DNA from: Rhodoplanes tepidamans
Lineage (GTDB): Bacteria; Pseudomonadota; Alphaproteobacteria; Rhizobiales; Xanthobacteraceae
Direction: 5' to 3'
DNA: 64,000 nucleotides
Assembly: GCF_030813915.1 (NCBI RefSeq)
Contig: NZ_JAUSUJ010000009.1
Location: forward strand, 1 to 64,000
The position numbers and the translations under genes were made by a program. Positions 8,924 to 21,879 of the stretch are shown here, piece after piece. The notes under the pieces are model-generated. The model was given only the letters and a program-made list of their open reading frames with translations, did no database searches and was not told the DNA's origin. The first letter of the stretch is position 1. Every line of letters begins with the position of its first letter.

Positions 8924-11203
8924 TCAGGCTGCGGCCGCGCCGGCACGGTCCGCCAGTGCCGCCCGCACCGCGGCGAGAACCTCGCTCCAGTCGCCCGGCC
9001 GGTGCTGCCGGACGAGCCGCAGGCTCGGATACCACGGGCTGTCGGCGCGGTGGCGGAACCAGCGCCAGTCGGCGGCGAACGGCAGCATCACCAGGGTCGG
9101 CCGTGCGAGCGCGCCGGCGAGATGCGCGGTCGAGTTGTCGATCGTCACCACGAGGTCCATGGCGGCGACCTGGGCCGCGAAGCCGTCGAGATCGGCGCGC
9201 TGGTCGAGGTCGCGGTCGACGACCGCGAGCCCGCCCGTCTCGGCCTCGAGGGTCGCCGGATCGCCGTACTGGAGCGAGACGAAGCGGACGTCCGGCGTAT
9301 CGAGGAGGCTCCGCAGCTGCGCCGGGTCGAGCGACCGCTGCCGACCGGTGCGCTGGTTCGAGGTCCGCCACGCGATGCCGACCAGCGGCCGGCCGTCGCC
9401 GTAGCGCCGCCGCAGCGTCTCGCGGGCCGCCGGATCCGCCGTCAGGAACCCGGCCGGCAGCCACGGGCCCGGCCGGCGGTCGGGCCGCAGCAGGCCGGGC
9501 AGGTCGCCGCACGGCACCAGGGCGACCAGGTCGTCCGGCACCTGCGTCACCCCGGTCCGCGGCAGCAGCGCGACGTCCGCGAAGGAGCGCGCGAACAGCG
9601 GGATCAGCCGGCGGTCGCATTGCAGGGCGCAGCGGATGCCGCCGTCGCGCAGCCGCGGCACCAGCCCGGCGAACATGATCTCGTCGCCGATGCCCTGCTC
9701 GCCGAGCACCAGCACGCGGCCCGGCGTCGGCCCGCCGTCCCAGGCCGGCAGCTTGTGGTCGCTCGGCGTCCAGCCGAGGCCGGTGGTCTGCCAGCGCGAC
9801 CGGTAGCCGGACCAGCCGGCGTCGAGGTCGCCGAGGCTGATTCGGATGAGGGCGAGGTTCAGCCGGGTCGCCGGATCGTCGGGATCGAGCGCCAGCGCCT
9901 CCTCCAGCACGGCGAGGCTCGCCGGGTCGTCGCCCGTCGCCTGCAGCGTGACGGCGAGATTGGCGCGGGCCGTGGCCGAGGCCGGGGCGAGCGCGACGGC
10001 GCGGCGGTGGACGGTCAGCGCCTCGTCGAGCGCGCCGAGGTCCTTCAGGGCGCTGCCGAGATGGCCGAGCGCCGGGACGTGGCCGGGATCCACGGCGAGC
10101 GCCGCGCGGGCCGCCGCCACGGCCTCCTCGAAGCGGCCGAGCCGGCACAGGATCGCGGCCTGGAGGGTGCGGACGGTGACGTGGCCGGGGCGCAGCGCGA
10201 CGGCGCGCTCGACCTCGGCGAGGGCGTCGGCGGCACGGCCGCGGGCGTCGAGCAGCCGGGCCCGGTCGTAGGCGGCATCGACATCGGCGGGGGCCGCGGC
10301 GACCGCCCGGTCGTAGGCGGCGAGCGCCTCGTCGGCGCGGCCGAGATCGGCGAGGGCGTTGCCGAGATTGACCAGCGCCGGGCCGTGCCCGGGCTGCCGC
10401 TCGAGGGCCGCCCGGGCCGCCGCGGCGGCCTCCTCGAAGCGGCCCGTGGCGTGCAGGAGGGCGCTGCGCAGGGTGAGGGCCGGCACGTGCCGCGGATCGG
10501 CCGCGAGGGCGCGGTCGACGCCGGCGAGGGCGTCGTCGGAGCGGCCGAGGCCGGCCAGCAGCCGGGCCCGGTTGAACTGGTCGTCGGCGCTCCGGGCACC
10601 CGCGGCGACGGCGCGGTCGAAGGCCGAAAGCGCCTGTTCGGGATCCGTCTCGGCGAGCGCGGCGGCGAGCAGCGCCCAGGCGCGGCCGTGGTTCGGGGCG
10701 CGCGCCACGGCGGCCCGGAAGGCGGCGACGGCCTCGTCGCGCCGGCCGAGGGCGGCGAGCGTGAGGCCGAGATCGGCCAGCAGGTCGGCGCCCCCGGCGC
10801 CGGCGGCGAGCGCCGCCCGGTAGGCCTCGACCGCCTCGGCGAGGTGCCCGGCGCGGGCCAGCGCCACCGCCTGCTTGGCCCGCAGCCGGCCGTCGCCGGG
10901 GCGCAGGCGCGCCGCCCGGTCGAAGGTCGCGGCCGCCGCGGCGTCGCGGCTCAGCGCCGTCTGGGCGTCGCCCTGCACCTCGAGGGCCTGCAGGTTGTCG
11001 GGCTTCACCGACAGCACCCGGGACGTCAGGGCGAGGCCGTCCTCGATCCGCCCGGTCCGGCAGCACAGCACGGCGAGCAGGTTCAGCGCGTCGACGTGCT
11101 TCGGCTGCCGGCCGACGACGCGCCGGCACAGCGTTTCCGCCTGCGCGAGCCGCCCGGCCGAATAGTGCCCGACCGCGGCGCGCAGATCCGTCTCGATGCT
11201 CAT
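8924..11203 (-). CDS. TPR-repeat protein with GT9/GT41-like C-terminal domain
   Basis: A 759-residue protein. Roughly residues 1-490 are tandem tetratricopeptide repeats, about 13 units with the A-x-x-x-Y-x-x-A-L/PxxxxALxxLG periodicity. From about 500 a glycosyltransferase-like domain follows: LNLALIRISLGDLDAGW, PGRVLVLGEQGIGDEIMFAG and VVTIDNSTAHLAGALARPT, the last two being marks of heptosyltransferase/ADP-heptose-type GT9 folds attached to TPR arrays. Such proteins occur in protein or surface glycosylation, but the donor and acceptor are unknown. No signal peptide. Convergent with the diguanylate cyclase (19 bases apart). Confidence 0.8.
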   Translation of the reverse strand: MSIETDLRAAVGHYSAGRLAQAETLCRRVVGRQPKHVDALNLLAVLCCRTGRIEDGLALTSRVLSVKPDNLQALEVQGDAQTALSRDAAAAATFDRAARLRPGDGRLRAKQAVALARAGHLAEAVEAYRAALAAGAGGADLLADLGLTLAALGRRDEAVAAFRAAVARAPNHGRAWALLAAALAETDPEQALSAFDRAVAAGARSADDQFNRARLLAGLGRSDDALAGVDRALAADPRHVPALTLRSALLHATGRFEEAAAAARAALERQPGHGPALVNLGNALADLGRADEALAAYDRAVAAAPADVDAAYDRARLLDARGRAADALAEVERAVALRPGHVTVRTLQAAILCRLGRFEEAVAAARAALAVDPGHVPALGHLGSALKDLGALDEALTVHRRAVALAPASATARANLAVTLQATGDDPASLAVLEEALALDPDDPATRLNLALIRISLGDLDAGWSGYRSRWQTTGLGWTPSDHKLPAWDGGPTPGRVLVLGEQGIGDEIMFAGLVPRLRDGGIRCALQCDRRLIPLFARSFADVALLPRTGVTQVPDDLVALVPCGDLPGLLRPDRRPGPWLPAGFLTADPAARETLRRRYGDGRPLVGIAWRTSNQRTGRQRSLDPAQLRSLLDTPDVRFVSLQYGDPATLEAETGGLAVVDRDLDQRADLDGFAAQVAAMDLVVTIDNSTAHLAGALARPTLVMLPFAADWRWFRHRADSPWYPSLRLVRQHRPGDWSEVLAAVRAALADRAGAAAA

Positions 11204-11326
11204 CCCGTCCGATCCCCCGATGGTCCCGATGGTTTGAACGGCCGGGGAGGTGGGTTCGGGCCGAAGAGAAGCGTCGATGCGCCGCGAAGCAGAGCAGCGC
11301 GTTCGGCACTTGTGTCGTCAGGTGGC

Positions 11327-11362
11327 TTGCAACCGAACGGGGTTGTTTCTACAGTTCTGTAG
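11327..11362 (+). promoter_or_regulatory. candidate hicAB promoter with overlapping palindromic operator
   Basis: A 14-base perfect inverted repeat (CTACAG-TT-CTGTAG, 11349-11362) lies 33 bases before hicA. It overlaps a plausible -10 (TACAGT, 11350-11355) that is 17 bases from TTGCAA (11327-11332). A HicB operator at this place would give autoregulation, as known for hicAB systems. The octamer TTGTGTCG occurs at 11310-11317 and 11373-11380, flanking this region. Confidence 0.45.
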
Positions 11363-11394
11363 ACTTCAACAGTTGTGTCGAGTGCGCTACCGTC

Positions 11395-11583
11395 GTGAAC
11401 GCACAGGAGCTCAAGAAGTGGCTGGCGGCCCAAGGCTGCACCTTCGAGACCAAGAAAGGCGGCTCCGGTCACATCATCGTCAGGCGCGGTGACCGGAAAT
11501 CCGAGCTCCCGATGCACGGCGGCCGCAAGGAGCTCGGCACGGGCCTCGTGAACGCCATCAAGAAACAGCTCGGGCTGAAGTGA
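11395..11583 (+). CDS. hicA: HicA mRNA interferase toxin
   Basis: A 62-residue double-stranded-RNA-binding-fold toxin that cleaves mRNA. Seen: LKKWLAAQGCTFETKKGGSGHIIV with the conserved catalytic His26 in GSGHIIV, then ELPMHGGRKELGTGLVNAIKKQLGL, the standard HicA C-terminus. GTG start; no in-frame ATG would give a typical HicA. Its TGA overlaps the hicB ATG by one base (TGATG), so the pair is translationally coupled. Confidence 0.92.
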   Translation: MNAQELKKWLAAQGCTFETKKGGSGHIIVRRGDRKSELPMHGGRKELGTGLVNAIKKQLGLK

Positions 11584-12005
11584 TGCTCGCCTACCGGATC
11601 GAACTGACTCCCGACGACAACGGTACGGTTCTCGTCTCGTGTCCGCAGCTTCCGATCGTCGCGACCTTCGGCGACACCGAGGAGGAGGCGCGTCGCCACG
11701 CCGTCGACGCGATCGAGACGGCGCTCGCCAGCATGATCGGAGACAACGAGAACATCCCGGCGCCCGACGACGCGACCGGGCCGACGGTACGGCTGCCGAT
11801 GATGACCTCGCTCAAGGTGCATCTGTACTGGGCCCTGAGGGCCGCCGGCATCACCCGGGCCGAGCTGGCGCGGCGGCTCGGCTGGAACCGCGAGTCGGTC
11901 GACCGGCTGTTCCGGCTTGATCACCGCTCCCGGCTCGAGCAGATCGAGGCCGCGTTCGCGGCGCTCGGCGTCGAGATCGACATCGCCGTGCACCGGGCGG
12001 CGTGA
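11583..12005 (+). CDS. hicB: HicB antitoxin
   Basis: A 140-residue antitoxin. The N-terminal half is the partly degraded RNase H-fold HicB domain (YRIELTPDDNGTVLVSCPQLP then TFGDTEEEARRHAVDAIE) that covers the HicA active site. The C-terminal half (about 80-140) is a helix-turn-helix (RAELARRLGWNRESVDRLF) for binding its own promoter. ATG 11583 overlaps the hicA stop; a GTG one codon earlier (11580) is also possible. It matches the larger HicB class with a HTH rather than the ribbon-helix-helix class. Confidence 0.92.
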   Translation: MLAYRIELTPDDNGTVLVSCPQLPIVATFGDTEEEARRHAVDAIETALASMIGDNENIPAPDDATGPTVRLPMMTSLKVHLYWALRAAGITRAELARRLGWNRESVDRLFRLDHRSRLEQIEAAFAALGVEIDIAVHRAA

Positions 12006-12156
12006 CGGGCGACGAGGACTTCGGATCGCCCGGCCTCGTCCTGGCCGCGCTCGTCGCCGCCATCCACGACCTCGATCATTGCGACGTAAGGGCGTGGATG
12101 GCCGGGACGAGCCGGGCCAGGACGTGTTCAGTCCAGACCTCTCGACGAAACGCGGC

Positions 12157-13437
12157 TCACTCCGCCAGGGCCTGCTCCAGGTCGGCGATGATGTCGGCCT
12201 TGTCCTCGATGCCGATGGAGAGGCGGACCACGTCGGGGCCGGCGCCGGCCTGCACCTTCTGGGCGTCGGAGAGCTGGCGGTGGGTGGTCGAGGCCGGGTG
12301 GATGATCAGCGAGCGGGTGTCGCCGATGTTGGCGAGATGCGAGAACAGCTTCACGTTCGAGACGAGCTTCACGCCCTCGTCGTAGCCGCCCTTCAGGCCG
12401 AACGTGAACACGGCGCCGGCGCCCTTCGGCACGTATTTCTGGGCGAGGTTGTGATAGCGGTCGCCCGGCAGGCCCGGATAGCTGACCCAGGCGACGCGCG
12501 GATGGTTCGACAGCCATTCGGCGACGGCGAGCGCGTTGTCGCAGTGGCGCTGCATGCGCAGCGGCAGCGTCTCGATCCCGGTGAGGATCAGGAAGGCGTT
12601 GAACGGGGAGAGCGCCGGCCCGAGGTCGCGCAGGCCCAGCACCCGGCAGGCGATGGCGAAGGCGAAGTTGCCGAAGGTCTCATGCAGGACGATGCCGTTG
12701 TACTCGGGGCGCGGCTCGCACAGCATCGGGTAGCGGCGCTCGCGCGACCAGTTGAAGCTGCCGCCGTCGACGATGATGCCGCCGATCGAGTTGCCGTGGC
12801 CGCCGAGGAACTTGGTCAGCGAGTGCACGACCACGTCGGCGCCGTGCTCGATCGGCCGGCACAGATAGGGCGTCGCCAGCGTGTTGTCGACGATCAGCGG
12901 CACGCCGGCCCGGCGCGCGATCTGGGCGATCGCCGCGATGTCGGTGATCACGCCGCCCGGATTGGCGATCGACTCGATGAAGATCGCCTTGGTCTTCGGC
13001 GTCACGGCGCGCTCGAAGCTCGCGAGGTCGTCCGGGTCGGCCCACACCACGTTCCAGCCGAAGCTCTTGAACGAGTGGTTGAACTGGTTGATCGAGCCGC
13101 CGTAGAGCTTCTTCGAGGCGACGAACTCGTCGCCGGGGGTGAGCAGCGCGTGCATCACCAGCACCTGCGCGGCGTGACCGGAGGCGACCGCGAGCGCCGC
13201 GGTGCCGCCCTCGAGCGCGGCGACGCGCTCCTCCAGCACGGCGTTGGTCGGGTTGGTGATGCGCGTGTAGATGTTGCCGAAGGCCTGCAGCCCGAACAGC
13301 GAGGCGGCGTGGTCGACGCTGTCGAACACGTAGGACGTGGTCTGGTAGATCGGCGTGGCGCGCGCGCCCGTGGTCGGATCGGGCTGGGCGCCGGCATGGA
13401 TGGCGAGCGTGGAAAAGCCGGGCTGGCGGTCGGTCAT
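12157..13437 (-). CDS. metY: O-acetylhomoserine aminocarboxypropyltransferase (sulfhydrylase)
   Basis: A PLP enzyme of 426 residues that makes homocysteine from O-acetyl-L-homoserine and sulfide, part of methionine synthesis by direct sulfhydrylation; cytoplasmic. Seen: [27 protein letters not shown] at the N-terminus, [24 protein letters not shown] and the PLP Lys209 in [11 protein letters not shown]. The length and the long insert relative to MetB/MetC favour MetY. Start at [11 protein letters not shown], with GGAG at a good distance. Single gene; a weak promoter lies upstream and I found no SAM riboswitch core. Confidence 0.93.
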   Translation of the reverse strand: MTDRQPGFSTLAIHAGAQPDPTTGARATPIYQTTSYVFDSVDHAASLFGLQAFGNIYTRITNPTNAVLEERVAALEGGTAALAVASGHAAQVLVMHALLTPGDEFVASKKLYGGSINQFNHSFKSFGWNVVWADPDDLASFERAVTPKTKAIFIESIANPGGVITDIAAIAQIARRAGVPLIVDNTLATPYLCRPIEHGADVVVHSLTKFLGGHGNSIGGIIVDGGSFNWSRERRYPMLCEPRPEYNGIVLHETFGNFAFAIACRVLGLRDLGPALSPFNAFLILTGIETLPLRMQRHCDNALAVAEWLSNHPRVAWVSYPGLPGDRYHNLAQKYVPKGAGAVFTFGLKGGYDEGVKLVSNVKLFSHLANIGDTRSLIIHPASTTHRQLSDAQKVQAGAGPDVVRLSIGIEDKADIIADLEQALAE

Positions 13438-13479
13438 GATGGCTCCGTGGGGCCAGGGGGGCGGAAATCGACGGGTCCC

Positions 13480-13507
13480 GGTGTAGCCCACCGTCGGGGG
13501 GCGTCAA
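13480..13507 (-). promoter_or_regulatory. candidate metY promoter
   Basis: On the minus strand TTGACG (13502-13507) is followed after 16 bases by TACACC (13480-13485), 43 bases before the metY start. Reasonable -35 and weak -10. The rest of the 321-base interval 13438-13758 holds only this and the AT-rich promoter zone of the lipoprotein. Confidence 0.3.
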
Positions 13508-13692
13508 GGCGCGCGGGTGAAACGCGACGATCGGCACGTCGGGGCGGCGCGACGCAAAACGATCTTCTCCGTGCGGCCCTCGCGGACGTCGTTTCTCCTC
13601 CCGACGTGTGCCGCACCGCCGAGGCGCCGGGTGCGGCGCACCGCTGCGCCGCATGTCCGGCGCTGACACGACCGGGCCGATCTTTCACCGGA

Positions 13693-13734
13693 TTGTCACG
13701 CGACCTTTATAGAGCTAGTAAAAAAGTTATAGAG
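13693..13734 (+). promoter_or_regulatory. AT-rich promoter zone with TTATAGAG direct repeat
   Basis: Directly upstream of the DUF2846 lipoprotein, the sequence drops to AT-rich for about 60 bases. It contains TTGTCA (13693-13698) and two copies of TTATAGAG (13707-13714, 13727-13734) exactly 20 bases apart. The spacing of two helical turns could suit a regulator, or the segment may simply be the promoter. No clean -10 at 17 bases. Confidence 0.35.
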
Positions 13735-13758
13735 TCTCGAGCTTTTCGAGAATGCCCC

Positions 13759-14298
13759 ATGCGATGCTTTTTTCGTTTGACGATCGTGGCCTTTCTCTGC
13801 GGTGCGCTCGCCGCCTGCGCGACGTTCGGCACCGAGACGACCGCGCTCGAGCCGCAGAACCGATCGCTGTCCGCCGGGAAGGGCCGCATCTACGTCCTCC
13901 GTCAGCGCATGTGGGCCGGGACGATCGTGTTGATTCCGGTGCGCGTCGACGGGACCGAGATCGGCCAAGTCGCCAGCGGATCGCATCTCGCAGCCGATCG
14001 TCCGCCGGGACGGCACATGCTCTCCGTCGGAAACGAGTCCTGGCCGGTAACGCACGAGGTGGAGGTGGTCGCCGGCAAGACCTACTACTTCGTCATCAAC
14101 TCGAAGCCGGTCGTCACGACGTATGGCGCGGTGCCGATCGTGATCCCGATGCCGTCGCCAGGTAAACCGGTCGGAAAGAAAAACATCTGGTCAGGCCTGT
14201 ATTTGGCCGAGCTGGAGCCGAGCGCCGGAGAGGAAATGCTCGCGGGGCTGAAGGCCGGCGCCCGGCCGCCGCCCGAGGCCGTTCCTGACCGCAACTAA
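13759..14298 (+). CDS. DUF2846 lipoprotein
   Basis: A 179-residue predicted lipoprotein: signal peptide MRCFFRLTIVAFLCGALAAC with lipobox LAAC and lipidated Cys20, then a DUF2846-like domain (KGRIYVLRQ...VDGTEIGQVASGSHLAADRPPGRHMLSV...VVAGKTYYF). DUF2846 proteins are small envelope lipoproteins of unknown function. Start is the first Met of the signal. Codon choice and the AT-rich leader are lower in GC than neighbouring genes, hinting at later acquisition. Convergent with the autotransporter. Confidence 0.82.
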   Translation: MRCFFRLTIVAFLCGALAACATFGTETTALEPQNRSLSAGKGRIYVLRQRMWAGTIVLIPVRVDGTEIGQVASGSHLAADRPPGRHMLSVGNESWPVTHEVEVVAGKTYYFVINSKPVVTTYGAVPIVIPMPSPGKPVGKKNIWSGLYLAELEPSAGEEMLAGLKAGARPPPEAVPDRN

Positions 14299-14336
14299 GT
14301 CGAGGGCCCAATTTGCCGAGATGTTCCTCGCCATCT

Positions 14337-14354
14337 GGTGACGCGGAGCGTCAC
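14337..14354 (-). repeat. hairpin and partial copy of the autotransporter 3' end
   Basis: A perfect 7-base inverted repeat (GTGACGC-GGA-GCGTCAC, 14338-14354) just past the autotransporter stop. On the minus strand it repeats the codons for the final TLRVT of that gene (14386-14400) with one change. It could end transcription, but there is no T-run. Confidence 0.4.
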
Positions 14355-14379
14355 ATCCGGACTCCGTCACATCCCGACC

Positions 14380-19629
<5,250 letters not shown>

Positions 19630-19939
19630 GTCGCCACCACGTTCTTCGACCAGGCCGCGCTCCCGATGCTCCCAGCATCGCGCCCGTACCCCGGAGAGAT
19701 GCTGAAAAATCATCGTATGCGTGCGCGCGGCATTCGATGCTCTCGCGTCGGGATGGTATCGAGGCGCCGGGATTAGTCAAAATTTAAGGAAATTGGGCTC
19801 GGTCGGGTGAGTGCCCGGCAGGTTATGGGAAATAAAGAAGAAAAGCGGGCCGGGCCGCGGAGCCTGCATACGGCCGCCCGCCGTAGCCTTCCCAAATGTT
19901 GCGTTATTTTTCCGATTGTTGCCGTTCGGCAACTCCGGC
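19630..19939. other. intergenic region upstream of the autotransporter
   Basis: 310 bases between the autotransporter start and the CoA-binding gene stop. It contains the promoter described at 19753-19780 within an AT-rich patch. No further gene or hairpin is evident. Confidence 0.4.
19753..19780 (-). promoter_or_regulatory. candidate autotransporter promoter
   Basis: On the minus strand TTGACT (19775-19780) and TACCAT (19753-19758) are 16 bases apart in a locally AT-rich patch. This implies a leader of roughly 115 bases before the start at 19629. Confidence 0.45.
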
Positions 19940-20521
19940 TCAGCTCCGTCCCGTCTCGTCGGGCCCGGGGCCGCGCGCGACGTCGCCGCCCGCCGTGGTC
20001 ACCCGGCCGAGCGACAGGCGCTGGACGCCTTTCTGCGGCATCGGGGCCCGCTTCGAGGACAGGGTGCGCGAGTTCACGCCCAGCCAGCCGATCTCGGAGG
20101 AGAGGCGGCCGTACTCGATCTTCGGGCAGCGGTCCATCACCACCTTGATGCCGTGGCTCTCCGCGCGGGCCGCGGTGGCGTCGTCGCGCACGCCGAGCTG
20201 CAGCCACAGCACGCCGGGGCGGGGCGTCATCGCCAGCATCTCGTCGAGGGTCTGCGCCGCGTAGGAGGCGTTGCGGAACAGGTCGACCATGTCGACCGGC
20301 TCGGGAATGTCGGCGAGCCGCGCATGGACGGTCTGGCCGAGGATCTGCTGGCCGGCCAGGCCCGGATTCACCGGGATCATCCGGTAGCCGCGCTCGAGCA
20401 TGTACTTGAAGGCGAAGAAGCTCGGCCGGTTGTCCTTGGCCGAGGCGCCGACCATGGCGATGGTCCGGCAGGTCGTGAGAATGCCGCGGACATAGGCGTC
20501 CGGATAATCGTCGTGGGTCAT
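19940..20521 (-). CDS. CoA-binding Rossmann protein (YccU-like)
   Basis: A 193-residue protein of the CoA_binding_2 family. Seen: N-terminal Rossmann segment TIAMVGASAKDNRPSFFAFKYMLERGYRMIPVNPG, then PEPVDMVDLFRN and WLQLGVRDDATAARAESHGIKVVMDRCPKIEYGRL, where the Cys-Pro motif is typical. The family is widespread and likely binds CoA in a metabolic or protein-CoAlation-related role; function undefined. Start at MTHDDYPDAYVRG. Divergent from the HigBA-type module, so its promoter shares the 99-base intergenic region. Confidence 0.85.
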   Translation of the reverse strand: MTHDDYPDAYVRGILTTCRTIAMVGASAKDNRPSFFAFKYMLERGYRMIPVNPGLAGQQILGQTVHARLADIPEPVDMVDLFRNASYAAQTLDEMLAMTPRPGVLWLQLGVRDDATAARAESHGIKVVMDRCPKIEYGRLSSEIGWLGVNSRTLSSKRAPMPQKGVQRLSLGRVTTAGGDVARGPGPDETGRS

Positions 20522-20583
20522 GCGCCGTCTCGTGACGGAGTCCCGGCCCCGGCGCAAGATGCAGGAGGGATGTCTTGATTGTT

Positions 20584-20599
20584 TTGTCAGATTTGACAA
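20584..20599. promoter_or_regulatory. palindromic candidate operator of the HigBA-type module
   Basis: TTGTCA-GATT-TGACAA, a perfect 6-base inverted repeat with a 4-base spacer, ends 21 bases before the toxin start, in an AT-rich patch. TTGATT (20575-20580) could serve as -35, with CAATAT (20597-20602) as -10 overlapping the palindrome. The XRE-type antitoxin is the obvious candidate binder. Confidence 0.45.
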
Positions 20600-20620
20600 T
20601 ATGGGCCGGCAGGACGGTCG

Positions 20621-20960
20621 ATGGCGCGGCGTATTTCCTGGGTGAAGGCGGCGCTCGCCGCGTTCGGGGCCTTTCCGGTCGAGGTGCAGCGGCGAATGAC
20701 GCGTGCGCTGGAGATCGCCGCCGAGGGCGAGACGGCAGACCTCGCCCGGCCGATGAAGGGGCTCGGGGCCGGGCGTCTTCGAGATCGCCGTTCCGTATCG
20801 GCGCGATGCGTTCCGGGCCGTCTGCGCCGTCCGGATCGGCACCGACCTCTGGGTCGTTCATGCCTTCCAGAAGAAGTCGACGCAGGGCATCGAGACGCCG
20901 AAGCACGAGATCGACGTCGTCCGTGAACGCTTGAAGCGACTTCGGGAGCAGGAGACATGA
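20621..20960 (+). pseudogene. HigB/RelE-like toxin (phage Gp49-like family), frameshifted
   Basis: The first 51 residues (MARRISWVKAALAAFGAF...KGLGAG) read as a RelE/Gp49-like toxin. From base 20775 the rest of the family continues one frame on: VFEIAVPYRRDAFRAV, then WVVHAFQKKSTQGIETPKHE and RERLKRL, ending at TGA 20958-20960. A single extra base at 20771-20774 therefore separates two halves that together make a normal 112-residue toxin. The corrected stop overlaps the antitoxin ATG by four bases (ATGA), exactly as expected for an intact toxin-antitoxin operon. Either the toxin is inactivated or the base is a sequencing error. Confidence 0.8.
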
Positions 20961-21295
20961 CCACGAAGCACCCGCGTGCCGAGCCTCTGGAGGTGGTGCG
21001 TGGCTCGGGCAACGCTTTCGCGGATGTCGGCCTGCCGAATGCCGACGCGGAGCTGATCAAGTCCCGCCTCGCGGCGGAGCTGATCCAGGTCATGCGGGAG
21101 AAGAAGCTCACGGCTGCGGCCGTCCACCGGGCGACCGGGGTGACGGTCGCCGACATCTCCCGCATCCGCAACGCCGACCTCGGACGCTTCTCGATCGATC
21201 GTCTCGTCCGGCTGCTCAACGGGCTCGGCCGCCGTGTGGGCGTGACGGTCGAACCGGCGCAAGGCCGGTCCGGTGCCGTTCAGGCGCTGCCGTGA
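20957..21295 (+). CDS. XRE-family antitoxin (HigA-like)
   Basis: A 112-residue DNA-binding protein with a central helix-turn-helix (LIQVMREKKLTAAAVHRATG followed by TVADISRIRN, about residues 42-72) and a conserved LDRLVRLLNGLGRRVGVTVE-like tail (here SIDRLVRLLNGLG). This is the standard antitoxin placed second in Gp49-like toxin operons. Its ATG overlaps the toxin stop by four bases. Expected to neutralise the upstream toxin and repress the promoter at the 20584-20599 palindrome; with the toxin broken it may be an orphan. Confidence 0.85.
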   Translation: MTTKHPRAEPLEVVRGSGNAFADVGLPNADAELIKSRLAAELIQVMREKKLTAAAVHRATGVTVADISRIRNADLGRFSIDRLVRLLNGLGRRVGVTVEPAQGRSGAVQALP

Positions 21296-21305
21296 CGGCC
21301 GCGCT

Positions 21306-21569
21306 TCAGTAGGGCGTTCCGGGCCGGTTGCGACGGGGGGCCTTGCTCTTGCTGATCGCCGCCCGGCAGGCGGGGCTGATCTTGCGGGCGTTGCGCTTGA
21401 GGCAGCGATAGACCTTGCCGTGGTCCGGGATCGCCTCCTGACAGAACTGCTGGGCGTCGAACTGGCAGGCCTGCTGGTCCTGGGCCGACTGGGCGTGGGC
21501 GCCCGGCACGGCGGCGGGCGCGAGCAGGAGGGCGAGGCCGAACGCGGTCGTGAGAACGAAACTCCGCAT
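21306..21569 (-). CDS. secreted cysteine-rich repeat protein
   Basis: An 87-residue protein with a Sec signal peptide (MRSFVLTTAFGLALLLAPAA, cleavage near AHA) and a mature part holding one Cys-rich motif: QACQFDAQQFCQEAI...KVYRCLKRNARKISPACRAAI. Spacing of the four Cys residues matches the short cysteine-rich repeat family seen in alphaproteobacterial periplasmic proteins. The tail is basic. Function unknown. Start set at the signal peptide Met; the frame extends 20 codons upstream without supporting features. Confidence 0.7.
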   Translation of the reverse strand: MRSFVLTTAFGLALLLAPAAVPGAHAQSAQDQQACQFDAQQFCQEAIPDHGKVYRCLKRNARKISPACRAAISKSKAPRRNRPGTPY

Positions 21570-21615
21570 GGGTCGTCGTCTCCTCGTGTTGGTCGTCGTC
21601 ACGTCTTCGCCGTTA

Positions 21616-21879
21616 TCACGTCCGGACACGTTCGGACGAACGGCGCAGGCAGGCGAGGGGCCCGATCGTCACGGTGCCGATCGCGGCCGTCACCAGGACG
21701 TCGAATGCGGCAGCATCGAGACACACGGTGCCGCAGCTCCAGGCCCGCATCGCCGTGAGCCCGAGCGATACCGTCATGCCCCAGGCGGCGCCGGCGACCA
21801 GCATGCGGCGGAGGGTTCGCGCGTCGAGCCGGCTCGTGAGGATGCGCAGCGGTACGGTGTACGGAACGGCGTCGGTCAT
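21616..21879 (-). CDS. small two-helix membrane protein
   Basis: An 87-residue protein starting MTDAVPYTVPLRILTSRL, with two hydrophobic stretches: about 26-45 (MLVAGAAWGMTVSLGLTAM) and about 58-78 (DVLVTAAIGTVTIGPLAC). Its ATG overlaps the stop of the ECHDC3-like gene by four bases (ATGA), so it is the second gene of that operon. I do not recognise the family. The coupling suggests the two are expressed together but gives no function. Confidence 0.6.
   Translation of the reverse strand: MTDAVPYTVPLRILTSRLDARTLRRMLVAGAAWGMTVSLGLTAMRAWSCGTVCLDAAAFDVLVTAAIGTVTIGPLACLRRSSERVRT

Noticed and set aside
13438-13560. SAM-II riboswitch upstream of metY
   Set aside because: This riboswitch is common before met genes of the group, but I could not find its conserved pseudoknot core here; only a plausible promoter is visible.
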